A stretch of 64,000 nucleotides of DNA from positions 12,822,576 through 12,886,575 of the forward strand of contig CM049309.1 of assembly GCA_026874595.1 (NCBI GenBank). The letters are read 5' to 3'. This document shows, piece by piece, positions 8,932-20,118 of the stretch (positions are counted from its first letter, which is position 1; the number at the start of each line of letters is the position of its first letter). The notes beneath the pieces are model-generated. The model ran no database searches and was not told the origin of the DNA. It saw only the letters and a program-made list of their open reading frames with translations. The DNA comes from Sipunculus nudus. Its lineage: Eukaryota; Annelida; Sipuncula; Golfingiida; Sipunculidae. Made by a program: the position numbers and the translations under genes.

Positions 8932-10134
8932 TTAAAAAGGAAACTGTTTGTGAAACTGGCTGAGCACCGTCTGGATCTGTTCAGCAGGGATGAGGGCCAT
9001 GAGCTCCAGGGCATGTCTCATTCTCTTGAGCGTTTCATAGTTGTCTCTGCCCGTGACCGTCAGAGTGAAGACTTCCATATCACCTACTTTCCTCCGCTTG
9101 TCCATCGTGGCACCGACCTGCGGAGCCCCAAGACCTGTGGCTTTTCTTTTCTGGCCCGCCTGTGGACCTGTCTTCTCATCCACCCGACGGTCCCGACCGG
9201 GGCAGGCACAGATTCGGACCTCGGCAGACTGTCTGCCCAGCACTTGCCCCTGGTGTTCCAGCGTGAAGATGACCCTGAGAGGGCGTCTGTTGAGTCCACC
9301 CACACAGGAAGAGAAGCACATGAACTGGTAGAGGTTGGTGATCCATTGGTTACCCGCTTGTGGTGTCTGATGAGGTATAATGACTGACTGCCTGCGCGTT
9401 TCGGGGTCCTCGTAGTACCGGGAAAGTGAATGTTCGCATCGCAGCAGGTGGGATGGTGCTGGGTGGTTGTCGTTGAACTCGCTTGTACCGGCGTGATTGT
9501 GACATCGGGTGACGATCTCCTGCACGTGTTCCGGCTTGACATAGACAGGCATGGCTCTGATAATACTACCGCTGGGAGGTGGGGTGGCCGTGGTGAACTT
9601 GACCGGACAAGCAGTGGCCATGCGCACATAGAGTTTATTCAGAACTGGCGAGTAGGTCCAGCTGGCAGATTTGGTGTCCTTGACTGGCTGTTCGAAACCC
9701 ACCTGGAAGCCGTAGTTGCCTGGGTATGCCGTGGCAGACGGCAGGGAGTGCTGCTGGCCTGTGGCTGGAGAAGCCTGCGGTGACGGGGTTGATGTGGTCA
9801 GGGGTACAGGGATTTGCGAGTCCGCTGCTTTGTCACTCATGTCACGTGACGCATCGGCTTCCAGCAGATCCTGTACGCTGTCGGCATGAGTGTAATATTC
9901 TTCGGGATCCGTTTTCAGAAGATCGGCGTGTGGACGGCCGAGAACTCCCTCCACGTCCGCCGTGCTGAGTGGACAGAGGTCCTCCGAATCCGAACCGGAA
10001 CTGAGCGAATGCCACAGCTGATCCACCTCATCTGAAACATCGTATTGCTCGGTGTCTTCTAGCACAAACGCTGGTTGCTTTTTCGCCGGGCTGGTTTGAA
10101 GATCGGTCCGATGATAGTGCATGAATGAAGTCAT
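8932..10134 (-). CDS. p53: p53-family transcription factor, gene 3, intact (400 aa)
   Basis: Nearly the same protein as gene 2 (shared H140N, N158S, A164V, P212H, D374H, T387I), with a private R102K and the normal F400. Like gene 2, the frame is open upstream to an ATG at 10230 that overlaps the TATA-like element. The standard start is kept. Genes 2 and 3 are the product of a recent one-unit duplication. Confidence 0.93.
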   Translation of the reverse strand: MTSFMHYHRTDLQTSPAKKQPAFVLEDTEQYDVSDEVDQLWHSLSSGSDSEDLCPLSTADVEGVLGRPHADLLKTDPEEYYTHADSVQDLLEADASRDMSDKAADSQIPVPLTTSTPSPQASPATGQQHSLPSATAYPGNYGFQVGFEQPVKDTKSASWTYSPVLNKLYVRMATACPVKFTTATPPPSGSIIRAMPVYVKPEHVQEIVTRCHNHAGTSEFNDNHPAPSHLLRCEHSLSRYYEDPETRRQSVIIPHQTPQAGNQWITNLYQFMCFSSCVGGLNRRPLRVIFTLEHQGQVLGRQSAEVRICACPGRDRRVDEKTGPQAGQKRKATGLGAPQVGATMDKRRKVGDMEVFTLTVTGRDNYETLKRMRHALELMALIPAEQIQTVLSQFHKQFPF

Positions 10135-12258
10135 TTTTTTCAGTTTTTGTGAATAGCAGGATGTTGTTATGTGAAAAGCGGCTTGGATACTGCAGTCAAT
10201 TACGGGAGGTGGGTATATATATTTGACCATTGTATTTAAAGTGATAAGTATTTCCTGAAGAGCGGTCAGTTCATTAGGCGTTGTTGAGAGTAGATATCTA
10301 GCGCAGTCTGGTACTCGCCATCGCAGAACCTATCGGACACGGTCCATTACTCTCAACCCATCACATCACAGGGCGTGGGAGGAATGATTAGGTCGGGGCG
10401 CCTGGTGCGAGCAGGGCCGTCCCGGTCCACTGCTTCTCACTCGGAACCGGGCAAGCCTCTTGATTATCATTACCAGTGCTCAGTTAACGGAAATGTCTTC
10501 AAACGGAGACTTAAACAATCGCAATGTTCTTGCAGTGTAACAGTGAGAAGATTATTACTCGGAGACCGCATTTAAATGCAGTTCAGAAAAGAGGGACAAT
10601 CATCATTAATTCATGCAGTCGCTGGTATTTTGCCGCTGTTGCGCTGAAACTAAACAACCATTTTAATTATCCTAGTGATACATAATAAAATAACAACAAT
10701 TCAGTACAAGTACACGTGATGAGGTTTATTTAACAGGCTTGACTCAAGTGAATAATATTTTTTTAATGAATTCTATTTGGGCCGAATCGAAAAAAAATCT
10801 CATCTTCTCGTAATGTTTTCCATTTTATGTGCTCCTCGATTAGAATTATAAAGGGTGACACTAAAATTACCATTTTAAACGTAAAATGTTCGAAAGATTT
10901 TTGGTTATGTTTTTTTTTTCTTTTTTAGGCTCATGGATTGACAGCGGTGATGTCATCCGGTGTGGGCGAAGTAACCAGCGACTAGGATAACCGCTGAGGA
11001 AACAGCTTCCGTAACTGACAGGCTTTAATAAATTAACAACTATATTTGTTCTCTTCTCACACACACATTCCCACGCGCACATGCAGTGAATCAATTTTTA
11101 ATATATTAATGCGCAAGATAAGAATAAAGAGATATATACATATCACCAATTAACATATATTTTTTACTGCAGTGTCGCTGAATATACGTCAGGTGATGAC
11201 ATCATGCAGTTCTTACATCAAACATTGCCGGGAGTCTTACCGACACGCACATGCATGTAAAAGTTTAAACAAACCAAAATGAGTCGTCAAGAAAAATCGA
11301 CAAGTAACATCCAAAAATGCAGTTACCAATAAAAATACATTTTAACCAACACCTGCAGAAATAAAAAAAAATTTCCTAACCGCTTTGATGTAATACCGAG
11401 CAAAAGATCAAAGGCTGTTGTTTGTAAATTTGATGAAATTCGGAATTTTATTTTTGGTTCACCAAAGGCAATATCAAAACAATAACGTTATCAAAAATAA
11501 CTCCGACAAATACACATGGCATTTTTATGTGTGACATTGAAAGTTTGGGTTGAGTTATAGAATTAATCGGAAACGAGCTCGATATACAGGAAAGCGGCCC
11601 TTCATTTTCACGTTCCGCTGCACTCTTGTAAAGGCCGAGGATTAATTTGAGGGAACAACTTTTGTTTTGCTATTGTACCGGTACAAAAGGCGACTTTGTC
11701 TGGGCCTGCGTATTCAGAAAATGAAATATTCTGGGTTACATCATCTTTTAATAGTGGGCTTTATATTTTGCGGGATTTATTTCACGAGCCCCGGGCAAAG
11801 ACTGCAACAAAGTATTCATGTTCGGAAAGCGCGTACTGCATTGAGTCTCTATATATATAGTCTCCTGTATTGATAATGATGTAATCGCATGATTTTAATA
11901 AGGAAAATGGGTTACCAGAATTCGTAGCAGACAGGATTTTCTCCATATTTATTGACGATAAATGACAATAATATCTGACAGTGGGTTGAAAATATTTATT
12001 ATAATATAATTGAATATGTCAAGCAAATGAAATAGTTTATGTGGCAACAATATTGACATAACCCGCAACAATTTACATGTACACAAGGATGTTAGAAAAA
12101 TATTGTTATTTTAGTGGATCAACACGTAAAAGCACCGAGTGCACGAAATATAAGCAAATACATAGATGTAATATATTATAGCACCTAAAGAGTTGTGAAC
12201 CTAATATTTGAGGCGCTGCTCATGCAGCAGGCATGCAGAATGTCCTCTGGAAATTAGG
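10135..12258. other. Spacer S4 (gene 3 start to gene 4 stop)
   Basis: The left third is of the gene 2/3 type (GGAGGTGGG, AAATGTCTTC). From about 10,710 it switches to the common type (CACGTGATGAGGTTTATT), marking the right edge of the duplicated block. The homopolymer tract is T10-C-T6 at 10910-10926. Private changes include CCGGGAGTCTTACCG near 11,228. No gene recognised. Confidence 0.65.
10214..10224 (-). promoter_or_regulatory. TATA-like element of gene 3
   Basis: AAATATATATA on the minus strand, 80 bp upstream of the gene 3 ATG, in a promoter that looks the same as that of gene 2. Confidence 0.45.
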
Positions 12259-13461
12259 TTAAAAAGGAAACTGTTTGTGAAACTGGCTGAGCACCGTCTG
12301 GGTCTGTTCAGCAGGGATGAGGGCCATGAGCTCCAGGGCATCTCTCATTCTCTTGAGCGTTTCATAGTTGTCTCTGCCCGTGACCGTCAGAGTGAAGACT
12401 TCCATATCACCTACTTTCCTCCGCTTGTCCATCGTGGCACCGACCTGCGGAGCCCCAAGACCTGTGGCTTTTCTTTTCTGGCCCGCCTGTGGACCTGGCT
12501 TCTCATCCACCCGACGGTCCCGACCGGGGCAGGCACAGATTCGGACCTCGGCAGACTGTCTGCCCAGCACTTGCCCCTGGTGTTCCAGCGTGAAGATGAC
12601 CCTGAGAGGGCGTCTGTTGAGTCCACCCACACAGGAAAAGAAGCACATGAACTGGTAGAGGTTGGTGATCCATTGGTTACCCGCTTGTGGTGTCTGATGA
12701 GGTATAATGACTGACTGCCTGCGCGTTTCGGGGTCCTCGTAGTACCGGGAAAGTGAATGTTCGCATCGCAGCAGGTGGGATGGTGCTGGGTGGTTGTCGT
12801 TGAACTCGCTTGTACCGGCGTGGTTTGGACATCGGATGACGATCTCCTGCACGTGTTCCGGCTTGACATAGACAGGCATGGCTCTGATAATACTACCGCT
12901 GGGAGGTGGGGTGGCCGTGGTGAACTTGACCGGACAAGCAGTGGCCATGCGCACATAGAGTTTATTCAGAGCTGGTGAGTAGGTCCAGTTGGCAGATTTG
13001 GTGTCCTTGACTGGCTGTTCGAAACCCACCTGGAAGCCGTAGTGGCCTGGGTATGCCGTGGCAGACGGCAGGGAGTGCTGCTGGCCTGTGGCTGGAGAAG
13101 CCTGCGGTGACGGGGTTGATGTGGTCAGGGGTACAAGGATTTGCGAGTCCGCTGCTCTGTCACTCATGTCACGTGACGCATCGGCTTCCAGCAGATCCTG
13201 TACGCTGTCGGCATGAGTGTAATATTCTTCGGAATCCGTTTTCAGAAGATCGGCGTGTGGACGGCCGAGAACTCCCTCCACGTCCGCCGTGCTGAGTGGA
13301 CAGAGGTCCTCCGAATCCAAACCGGAACTGAGCGAATGCCACAGCTGATCCACCTCATCTGAAACATCGTATTGCTCGGTGTCTTCTAGCACAAACGCTG
13401 GTTGCTTTTTCGCCGGGCTGGTTTGAAGATCGGTCCGATGATAGTGCATGAATGAAGTCAT
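12259..13461 (-). CDS. p53: p53-family transcription factor, gene 4, intact (400 aa)
   Basis: Open full-length frame with S48L, P77S, P109L, T209I, S275F and T322P. S275F sits between zinc ligands C273 and C277 (equivalent to human S240, in the DNA-contact loop L3), and T209I precedes R210 (human R175). DNA binding could therefore be altered even though the ligands and contact arginines are kept. P109L is shared with genes 5 and 8, and P77S with gene 8, so these three appear related. Confidence 0.92.
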   Translation of the reverse strand: MTSFMHYHRTDLQTSPAKKQPAFVLEDTEQYDVSDEVDQLWHSLSSGLDSEDLCPLSTADVEGVLGRPHADLLKTDSEEYYTHADSVQDLLEADASRDMSDRAADSQILVPLTTSTPSPQASPATGQQHSLPSATAYPGHYGFQVGFEQPVKDTKSANWTYSPALNKLYVRMATACPVKFTTATPPPSGSIIRAMPVYVKPEHVQEIVIRCPNHAGTSEFNDNHPAPSHLLRCEHSLSRYYEDPETRRQSVIIPHQTPQAGNQWITNLYQFMCFFSCVGGLNRRPLRVIFTLEHQGQVLGRQSAEVRICACPGRDRRVDEKPGPQAGQKRKATGLGAPQVGATMDKRRKVGDMEVFTLTVTGRDNYETLKRMRDALELMALIPAEQTQTVLSQFHKQFPF

Positions 13462-15589
13462 TTTTTTTCAGTTATTGTGAATAGCAGGATGTTGTTATGT
13501 GAAAAGCGGCTCGGATACTGCAGTCAATTACGGGAAGTGGGTATATATATTTGACCATTGTATTTAAAGTGATAAGTATTTCCTGAAGAGCGGTCAGTTC
13601 ATAAGGCGTTGTTGAGAGTAGATATCTAGCGCAGTCTGGTACTCGCCATCGCAGAACCTATTGGACACGGTCCATTACTCTCAACCCATCACATCACAGG
13701 GCGTGGGAGGAATGATTAGGTCGGGGCGCCAGGTGCGGGCAGGGCCGTCCCGGTCCACTGCTTCTCACTCGGAACCGGGCAAGCCTCTTGATTATCATTA
13801 CCAGTGCTCAGTTAAGGGAAATGACTTCAAACAGAGACTTAAACAATCGCAATGTTCTTGCAGTGTAACAGTGAGAAGATTATTACTCGGAGACCGCATT
13901 TAAATGCAGTTCAGAAAAGAGGGACAATCATCATTAATTCATGCAGTCGCTGGTATTTTGCCGCTGTTGCGCTGAAACTAAACAACCATTTTAATTATCC
14001 TAGTGATACATAATAAAATAACAACAATTCAGTACAAGTACACGTGATGAGGTTTATTTAACAGGTTTGACTCAAGTGAATAATATTTTTTAATGAATTC
14101 TATTTGGGCCGAATCGAAAAAAAAATCTTATCCTCTCGTAATGTTTTCTATTTTATGTGCTCCTCGATTAGAATTATAAAGGGTGACACTAAAATTACCA
14201 TTTTAAACGTAAAATGTTCGAAAGATTCTTGGCTATGTTTTTCTTTCTTTTTTTTTTAGGCTCATGGATTGACAGCGGTGATGTCATCCGGTGTGGGCGA
14301 AGTAACCAGCGACTAGGATAACCGCTGAGGAAACAGCTTCCGTAACTGACAGGCTTTAATAAATTAACAACTATATTTGTTCTCTTCTCACACACACATT
14401 CACGCGCGCACATGCAGTGAATCAAATTTTAATATATTAATGCGCAAGATAAGAATAAAGAGATATATACATATCACCAATTAACATATATTTTTTACTG
14501 CAGTGTCGCTGAATATACGTCAGGTGAAGACATCATGCAGTTCTTACATCAAACATTGCCGGCAGTCTGACCGACACGCACATGCATGTAAAAGTTTAAA
14601 CAAACCAAAATGAGTCGTCAAGAAAAATCGACAAGTAACATCCAAAAATGCAGTTACCAATAAAAATACATTTTAACCAACACCTGCAGAAATAAAAAAA
14701 AATTTCCTAACCGCTTTGATGTAATACCGAGCAAAAGATCAAAGGCTGTTGTTTGTAAATTTGATGAAATTCGGAATTTTATTTTTGGTTCACCAAAGGC
14801 CATATCAAAACAATAACGTTATCAAAAATAACTCCGACAAATTCACATGGCATTTTTATGTGTGACATTGAAAGTTTGGGTTGAGTTATAGAATTAATCG
14901 GAAACGAGCTCGATATACAGGAAAGCGGCCCTTCATTTTCATGTTCCGCTGCAGTCTTGTAAAGGCCGAGGATTAATTTGCGGGAACAACTTTTGTTTTG
15001 CTATTGTACCGGTACAAAAGGCGACTTTGTCTTGGCCTGCGTATTCAGAAAATGAAATATTCTGGGTTACATCATCTTTTAATAGTGGGCTTTATATTTT
15101 GCGGGATTTATTTCACGAGCCCCGGGCAAAGACTGCAACAAAGTATTCATGTTCGGAAAGCGCGTACTGCATTGAGTCTCTATATATATAGTCTCCTGTA
15201 TTGATAATGATGTAATCGCATGATTTTAATAAGGAAAATGGGTTACCAGAATTCGTAGCAGACAGGATTTTCTCCATATTTATTGAAGATAAATGACAAT
15301 AATATCTGACAGTGGGTTGAAAATATTTATTATAATATAATTGAATATGTCAAGCAAATGAAATAGTTTATGTGGCAACAATATTGACATAACCCGCAAC
15401 AATTTACATGTACACAAGGATGTTAGAAAAATATTGTTATTTTAGTGGATCAACGCGTAAAAGCACCGAGTGCACGAAATATAAGCAAATACATAGATGT
15501 AATATATTATAGCACCTAAAGAGTTGTGAACCTAATATTTGAGGCGCTGCTCATGCAGCAGGCATGCAGAATGTCCTCTGGAAATTAGG
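13462..15589. other. Spacer S5 (gene 4 start to gene 5 stop)
   Basis: Standard spacer. The pyrimidine tract is interrupted twice by C (T5-C-T3-C-T10, 14238-14257), like S9. The left part carries GCCAGGTGCGGGC and CAAACAGAGAC, as in S1. The small plus-strand frame is open. No gene recognised. Confidence 0.65.
13542..13552 (-). promoter_or_regulatory. TATA-like element of gene 4
   Basis: AAATATATATA on the minus strand, 81 bp upstream of the gene 4 ATG. Confidence 0.45.
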
Positions 15590-16792
15590 TTAAAAAGGAA
15601 ACTGTTTGTGAAACTGGCTGAGCACCGTCTGGGTCTGTTCAGCAGGGATGAGGGCCATGAGCTCCAGGGCATCTCTCATTCTCTTGAGCGTTTCATAGTT
15701 GTCTCTGCCCGTGACCGTCAGAGTGAAGACTTCCATATCACCTACTTTCCTCCGCTTGTCCATCGTGGCACCGACCTGCGGAGCCCCAAGACCTGTGGCT
15801 TTTCTTTTCTGGCCCGCCTGTGGACCTGTCTTCTCATCCACCCGACGGTCCCGACCGGGGCAGGCACAAATTCGGACCTCGGCAGACTGTCTGCCCAGCA
15901 CTTGCCCCTGGTGTTCCAGCGTGAAGATGACCCTGAGAGGGCGTCTGTTGAGTCCACCCACACAGGAAGAGAAGCACATGAACTGGTAGAGGTTGGTGAT
16001 CCATTGGTTACCCGCTTGTGGTGTCTGATGAGGTATAATGACTGACTGCCTGCGCGTTTCGGGGTCCTCGTAGTACCGGGAAAGTGAATGTTCGCATCGC
16101 AGCAGGTGGGATGGTGCTGGGTGGTTGTCGTTGAACTCGCTTGTACCGGCGTGGTTTGGACATCGGGTGACGATCTCCTGCACGTGTTCCGGCTTGACAT
16201 AGACAGGCATGGCTCTGATAATACTACCGCTGGGAGGTGGGGTGGCCGTGGTGAACTTGACCGGACAAGCAGTGGCCATGCGCACATAGAGTTTATTCAG
16301 AGCTGGTGAGTAGGTCCAGTTGGCAGATTTGGTGTCCTTGACTGGCTGTTCGAAACCCACCTGGAAGCCGTAGTGGCCTGGGTATGCCGTGGCAGACGGC
16401 AGGGAGTGCTGCTGGCCTGTGGCTGGAGAAGCCTGCGGTGACGGGGTTGATGTGGTCAGGGGTACAAGGATTTGCGAGTCCGCTGCTCTGTCACTCATGT
16501 CACGTGACGCATCGGCTTCCAGCAGATCCTGTACGCTGTCGGCATGAGTGTAATATTCTTCGGGATCCGTTTTCAGAAGATCGGCGTGTGGACGGCCGAG
16601 AACTCCCTCCACGTCCGCCGTGCTGAGTGGACAGAGGTCCTCCGAATCCGAACCGGAACTGAGCGAATGCCACAGCTGATCCACCTAATCTGAAACATCG
16701 TATTGCTCGGTGTCTTCTAGCACAAACGCTGGTTGCTTTTTCGCCGGGCTGGTTTGAAGATCGGTCCGATGATAGTGCATGAATGAAGTCAT
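15590..16792 (-). pseudogene. p53: p53-family gene 5, early nonsense at codon 36
   Basis: The standard ATG is present, but codon 36 (GAG, Glu in other copies) is TAG at 16685-16687, just before the LW box. The remaining 364 codons are open to the normal stop and nearly identical to the majority, apart from P109L. Translation from a downstream Met could in principle yield an N-terminally truncated, transactivation-domain-less product like the delta-N isoforms known in this family. That is inference. Because only one base is changed, this is a very recent inactivation or an assembly error. Confidence 0.88.
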
Positions 16793-18914
16793 TTTTTTCA
16801 GTTATTGTGAATCGCAGGATGTTGTTATGTGAAAAGCGGCTCGGATACTGCAGTCAATTACGGGAAGTAGGTATATATATTTGACCATTGTATTTAAAGT
16901 GATAAGTATTACCTGAAGAGCGGTCAGTTCATAAGGCGTTGTTTAGAGTAGATATCTAGCGCAGTCTGGTACTCGCCATCGCAGAACCTATTGGACACGG
17001 TCCATTACTCTCAACCCATCACATCACAGGGCGTGGGAGGAATGATTAGGTCGGGGCGCCCGGTGCGGGCAGGGCCGTCCCGGTCCACTGCTTCTCACTC
17101 GGAACCGGGCAAGCCTCTTGATTATCATTACCAGTGCTCAGTTAAGGGAAATGACTTCAAACGGAGACTTAAACAATCGCAATGTTCTTGCAGTGTAACA
17201 GTGAGAAGATTATTACTCGGAGACCGCATTTAAATGCAGTTCAGAAAAGAGGGACAATCATCATTAATTCATGCAGTCGCTGGTATTTTGCCGCTGTTGC
17301 GCTGAAACTAAACAACCATTTTAATTATCCTAGTGATACATAATAAAATAACAACAATTCAGTACAAGTACACGTGATGAGGTTTATTTAACAGGCTTGA
17401 CTCAAGTGAATAATATTTTTTTAATGAATTCTATTTGGGCCGAATCGAAAAAAAAATCTTATCTTCTCGTAATGTTTTCCATTTTATGTGCTCCTCGATT
17501 AGAATTATAAAGGGTGACACTAAAATTACCATTTTAAACGTAAAATGTTCGAAAGATTTTTGGCTATGTTTTTTTTTTTTTTTAGGCTCATGGATTGACA
17601 GCGGTGATATCATCCGGTGTGGGCGAAGTAACCAGCGACTAGGATAACCGCTGAGGAAACAACTTCCGTAACTGACAGGCTTTAATAAATTAACAACTAT
17701 ATTTGTTCTCTTCTCACACACACATTCACGCGCGCACATGCAGTGAATCAATTTTTTAATATATTAATGCGCAAGATAAGAGTAAAGAGATATATACATA
17801 TCACCAATTAACATATATTTTTACTGCAGTGTCGCTGAATATACGTCAGGTGAAGACATCATGCAGTTCTTACATCAAACATTGCCGGCAGTCTGACCGA
17901 CACGCACATGCATGTAAAAGTTTAAACAAACCAAAATGAGTCGTCAAGAAAAATCGACAAGTAACATCCAAAAATGCAGTTACCAATAAAAATACATTTT
18001 AACCAATACCTGCAGAAATAAAAAAAATTTCCTAACCGCTTTGATGTAATACCGAGCAAAAGATCAAAGGCTGTTGTTTGTAAATTTGATGAAATTCGGA
18101 ATTTTATTTTTGGTTCACCAAAGGCCATATCAAAACAATAACGTTATCAAAAATAACTCCGACAAATTCACATGGCATTTTTATGTGTGACATTGAAAGT
18201 TTGGGTTGAGTTATAGAATTAATCGGAAACGAGCTCGATATACAGGAAAGCGGCCCTTCATTTTCATGTTCCGCTGCACTCTTGTAAAGGCCGAGGATTA
18301 ATTTGCGGGAACAACTTTTGTTTTGCTATTGTACCGGTACAAAAGACGACTTTGTCTGGGCCTGCGTATTCAGAAAATGAAATATCCTGGGTTCCATCAT
18401 CTTTTAATTGTGGGCTTTATATTTTGCGGGATTTATTTCACGAGCCCCGGGCAAAGACTGCAACAAAGTATTCATGTTCGGAAAGCGCGTACTGCATTGA
18501 GTCTCTATATATATAGTCTCCTGTATTGATAATGATGTAATCGCATGATTTTAATAAGGAAAATGGGTTACCAGAATTCGTAACAGACAGGATTTTCTCC
18601 ATATTTATTGAAGATAAATGACAATAATATCTGACAGTGGGTTGAAAATATTTATTATAATATAATTGAATATGTCAAGCAAATGAAATAGTTTATGTAG
18701 CAACAATATTGACATAACCCGCAACAATTTACATGTACACAATGATGTTAGGAAAATATTGTTATTTTAGTGGATCAACACGTAAAAGCACCGAGTGCAC
18801 GAAATATAAGCAAATACATAGATGTAATATATTATAGCACCTAAAGAGTTGTGAACCTAATATTTGAGGCGCTGCTCATGCAGCAGGCATGCAGAATGTC
18901 CTCTGGAAATTAGG
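16793..18914. other. Spacer S6 (gene 5 start to gene 6 stop)
   Basis: Standard spacer with T15 at 17569-17583. It has diagnostic changes: GAATCGCAGG near 16,810, GAAGTAGGTAT, ATTACCTGAAG, GTTGTTTAGAG, GATATCATCC, AACAACTTCC, AAAAGACGAC, TTTTAATTGTGGG and ACAATGATGTTAGG. The same set recurs in S11, showing that the two are copies of one ancestral spacer. No gene recognised. Confidence 0.65.
16872..16882 (-). promoter_or_regulatory. TATA-like element of gene 5
   Basis: AAATATATATA followed by CCTACTTCC (the usual copies read CCCACTTCC), 80 bp upstream of the gene 5 ATG. Confidence 0.45.
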
Positions 18915-20118
18915 TTAAAAAGGAAACTGTTTGTGAAACTGGCTGAGCACCGTCTGGGTCTGTTCAGCAGGGATGAGGGCCATGAGCTCCAGGGCATCTC
19001 TCATTCTCTTGAGCGTTTCATAGTTGTCTCTGCCCGTGACCGTCAGAGTGAAGACTTCCATATCACCTACTTTCCTCCGCTTGTCCATCGTGGCACCGAC
19101 CTGCGGAGCCCCAAGACCTATGGCTTTTCTTTTCTGGCCCGCCTGTGGACCTGTCTTCTCATCCACCCGACGGTCCCGACCGGGGCAGGCACAGATTCGG
19201 ACCTCGGCAGACTGTCTGCCCAGCACTTGCCCCTGGTGTTCCAGCGTGAAGATGACCCTGAGAGGGCGTCTGTTGAGTCCACCCACACAGGAAGAGAAGC
19301 ACATGAACTGGTAGAGGTTGGTGATCCATTGGTTACCCGCTTGTGGTGTCTGATGAGGTATAATGACTGACTGCCTGCGCGTTTCGGGGTCCTCGTAGTA
19401 CCGGGAAAGTGAATGTTCGCATCGCAGCAGGTGGGATGGTGCTGGGTGGTTGTCGTTGAACTCGCTTGTACCGGCGTGGTTTGGACATCGGGTGACGATC
19501 TCCTGCACGTGTTCCGGCTTGACATAGACAGGCATGGCTCTGATAATACTACCGCTGGGAGGTGGGGTGGCCGTGGTGAACTTGACCGGACAAGCAGTGG
19601 CCATGCGCACATAGAGTTTTTTTCAGAGCTGGTGAGTAGGTCCAGTTGGCAGATTTGGTGTCCTTGACTGGCTGTTCGAAACCCACCTGGAAGCCGTAGT
19701 GGCCTGGGTATGCCGTGGCAGACGGCAGGGAGTGCTGCTGGCCTGTGGCTGGAGAAGCCTGCGGTGACGGGGTTGATGTGGTCAGGGGTACAGGGATTTG
19801 CGAGTCCGCTGCTCTGTCACTCATGTCACGTGACGCATCGGCTTCCAGCAGATCCTGTACGCTGTCGGCATGAGTGTAATATTCTTCGGGATCCGTTTTC
19901 AGAAGATCGGCGTGTGGACGGCCGAGAACTCCCTCCACGTCCGCCGTGCTGAGTGGACAGAGGTCCTCCGAATCCGAACCGGAACTGAGCGAATGCCACA
20001 GCTGATCCACCTCATCTGAAACATCGTATTGCTCGGTGTCTTCTAGCACAAACGCTGGTTGCTTTTTCGCCGGGCTGGTTTGAAGATCGGTCCGATGATA
20101 GTGCATGAATGAAGTCAT
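18915..20118 (-). pseudogene. p53: p53-family gene 6, frameshift in the DNA-binding domain
   Basis: Where other copies have TTTATT (plus strand), a run of seven T at 19617-19623 adds one base at codon 166. The reading frame shifts inside the S-P-A-L-N-K motif and stops after 189 residues. The predicted product keeps the acidic N-terminus and only the first part of the DNA-binding domain, with no zinc site or tetramerisation domain. Downstream codons are otherwise well preserved and carry T333I. Genes 7 and 11 have exactly the same lesion, so it was copied by amplification. Confidence 0.9.
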
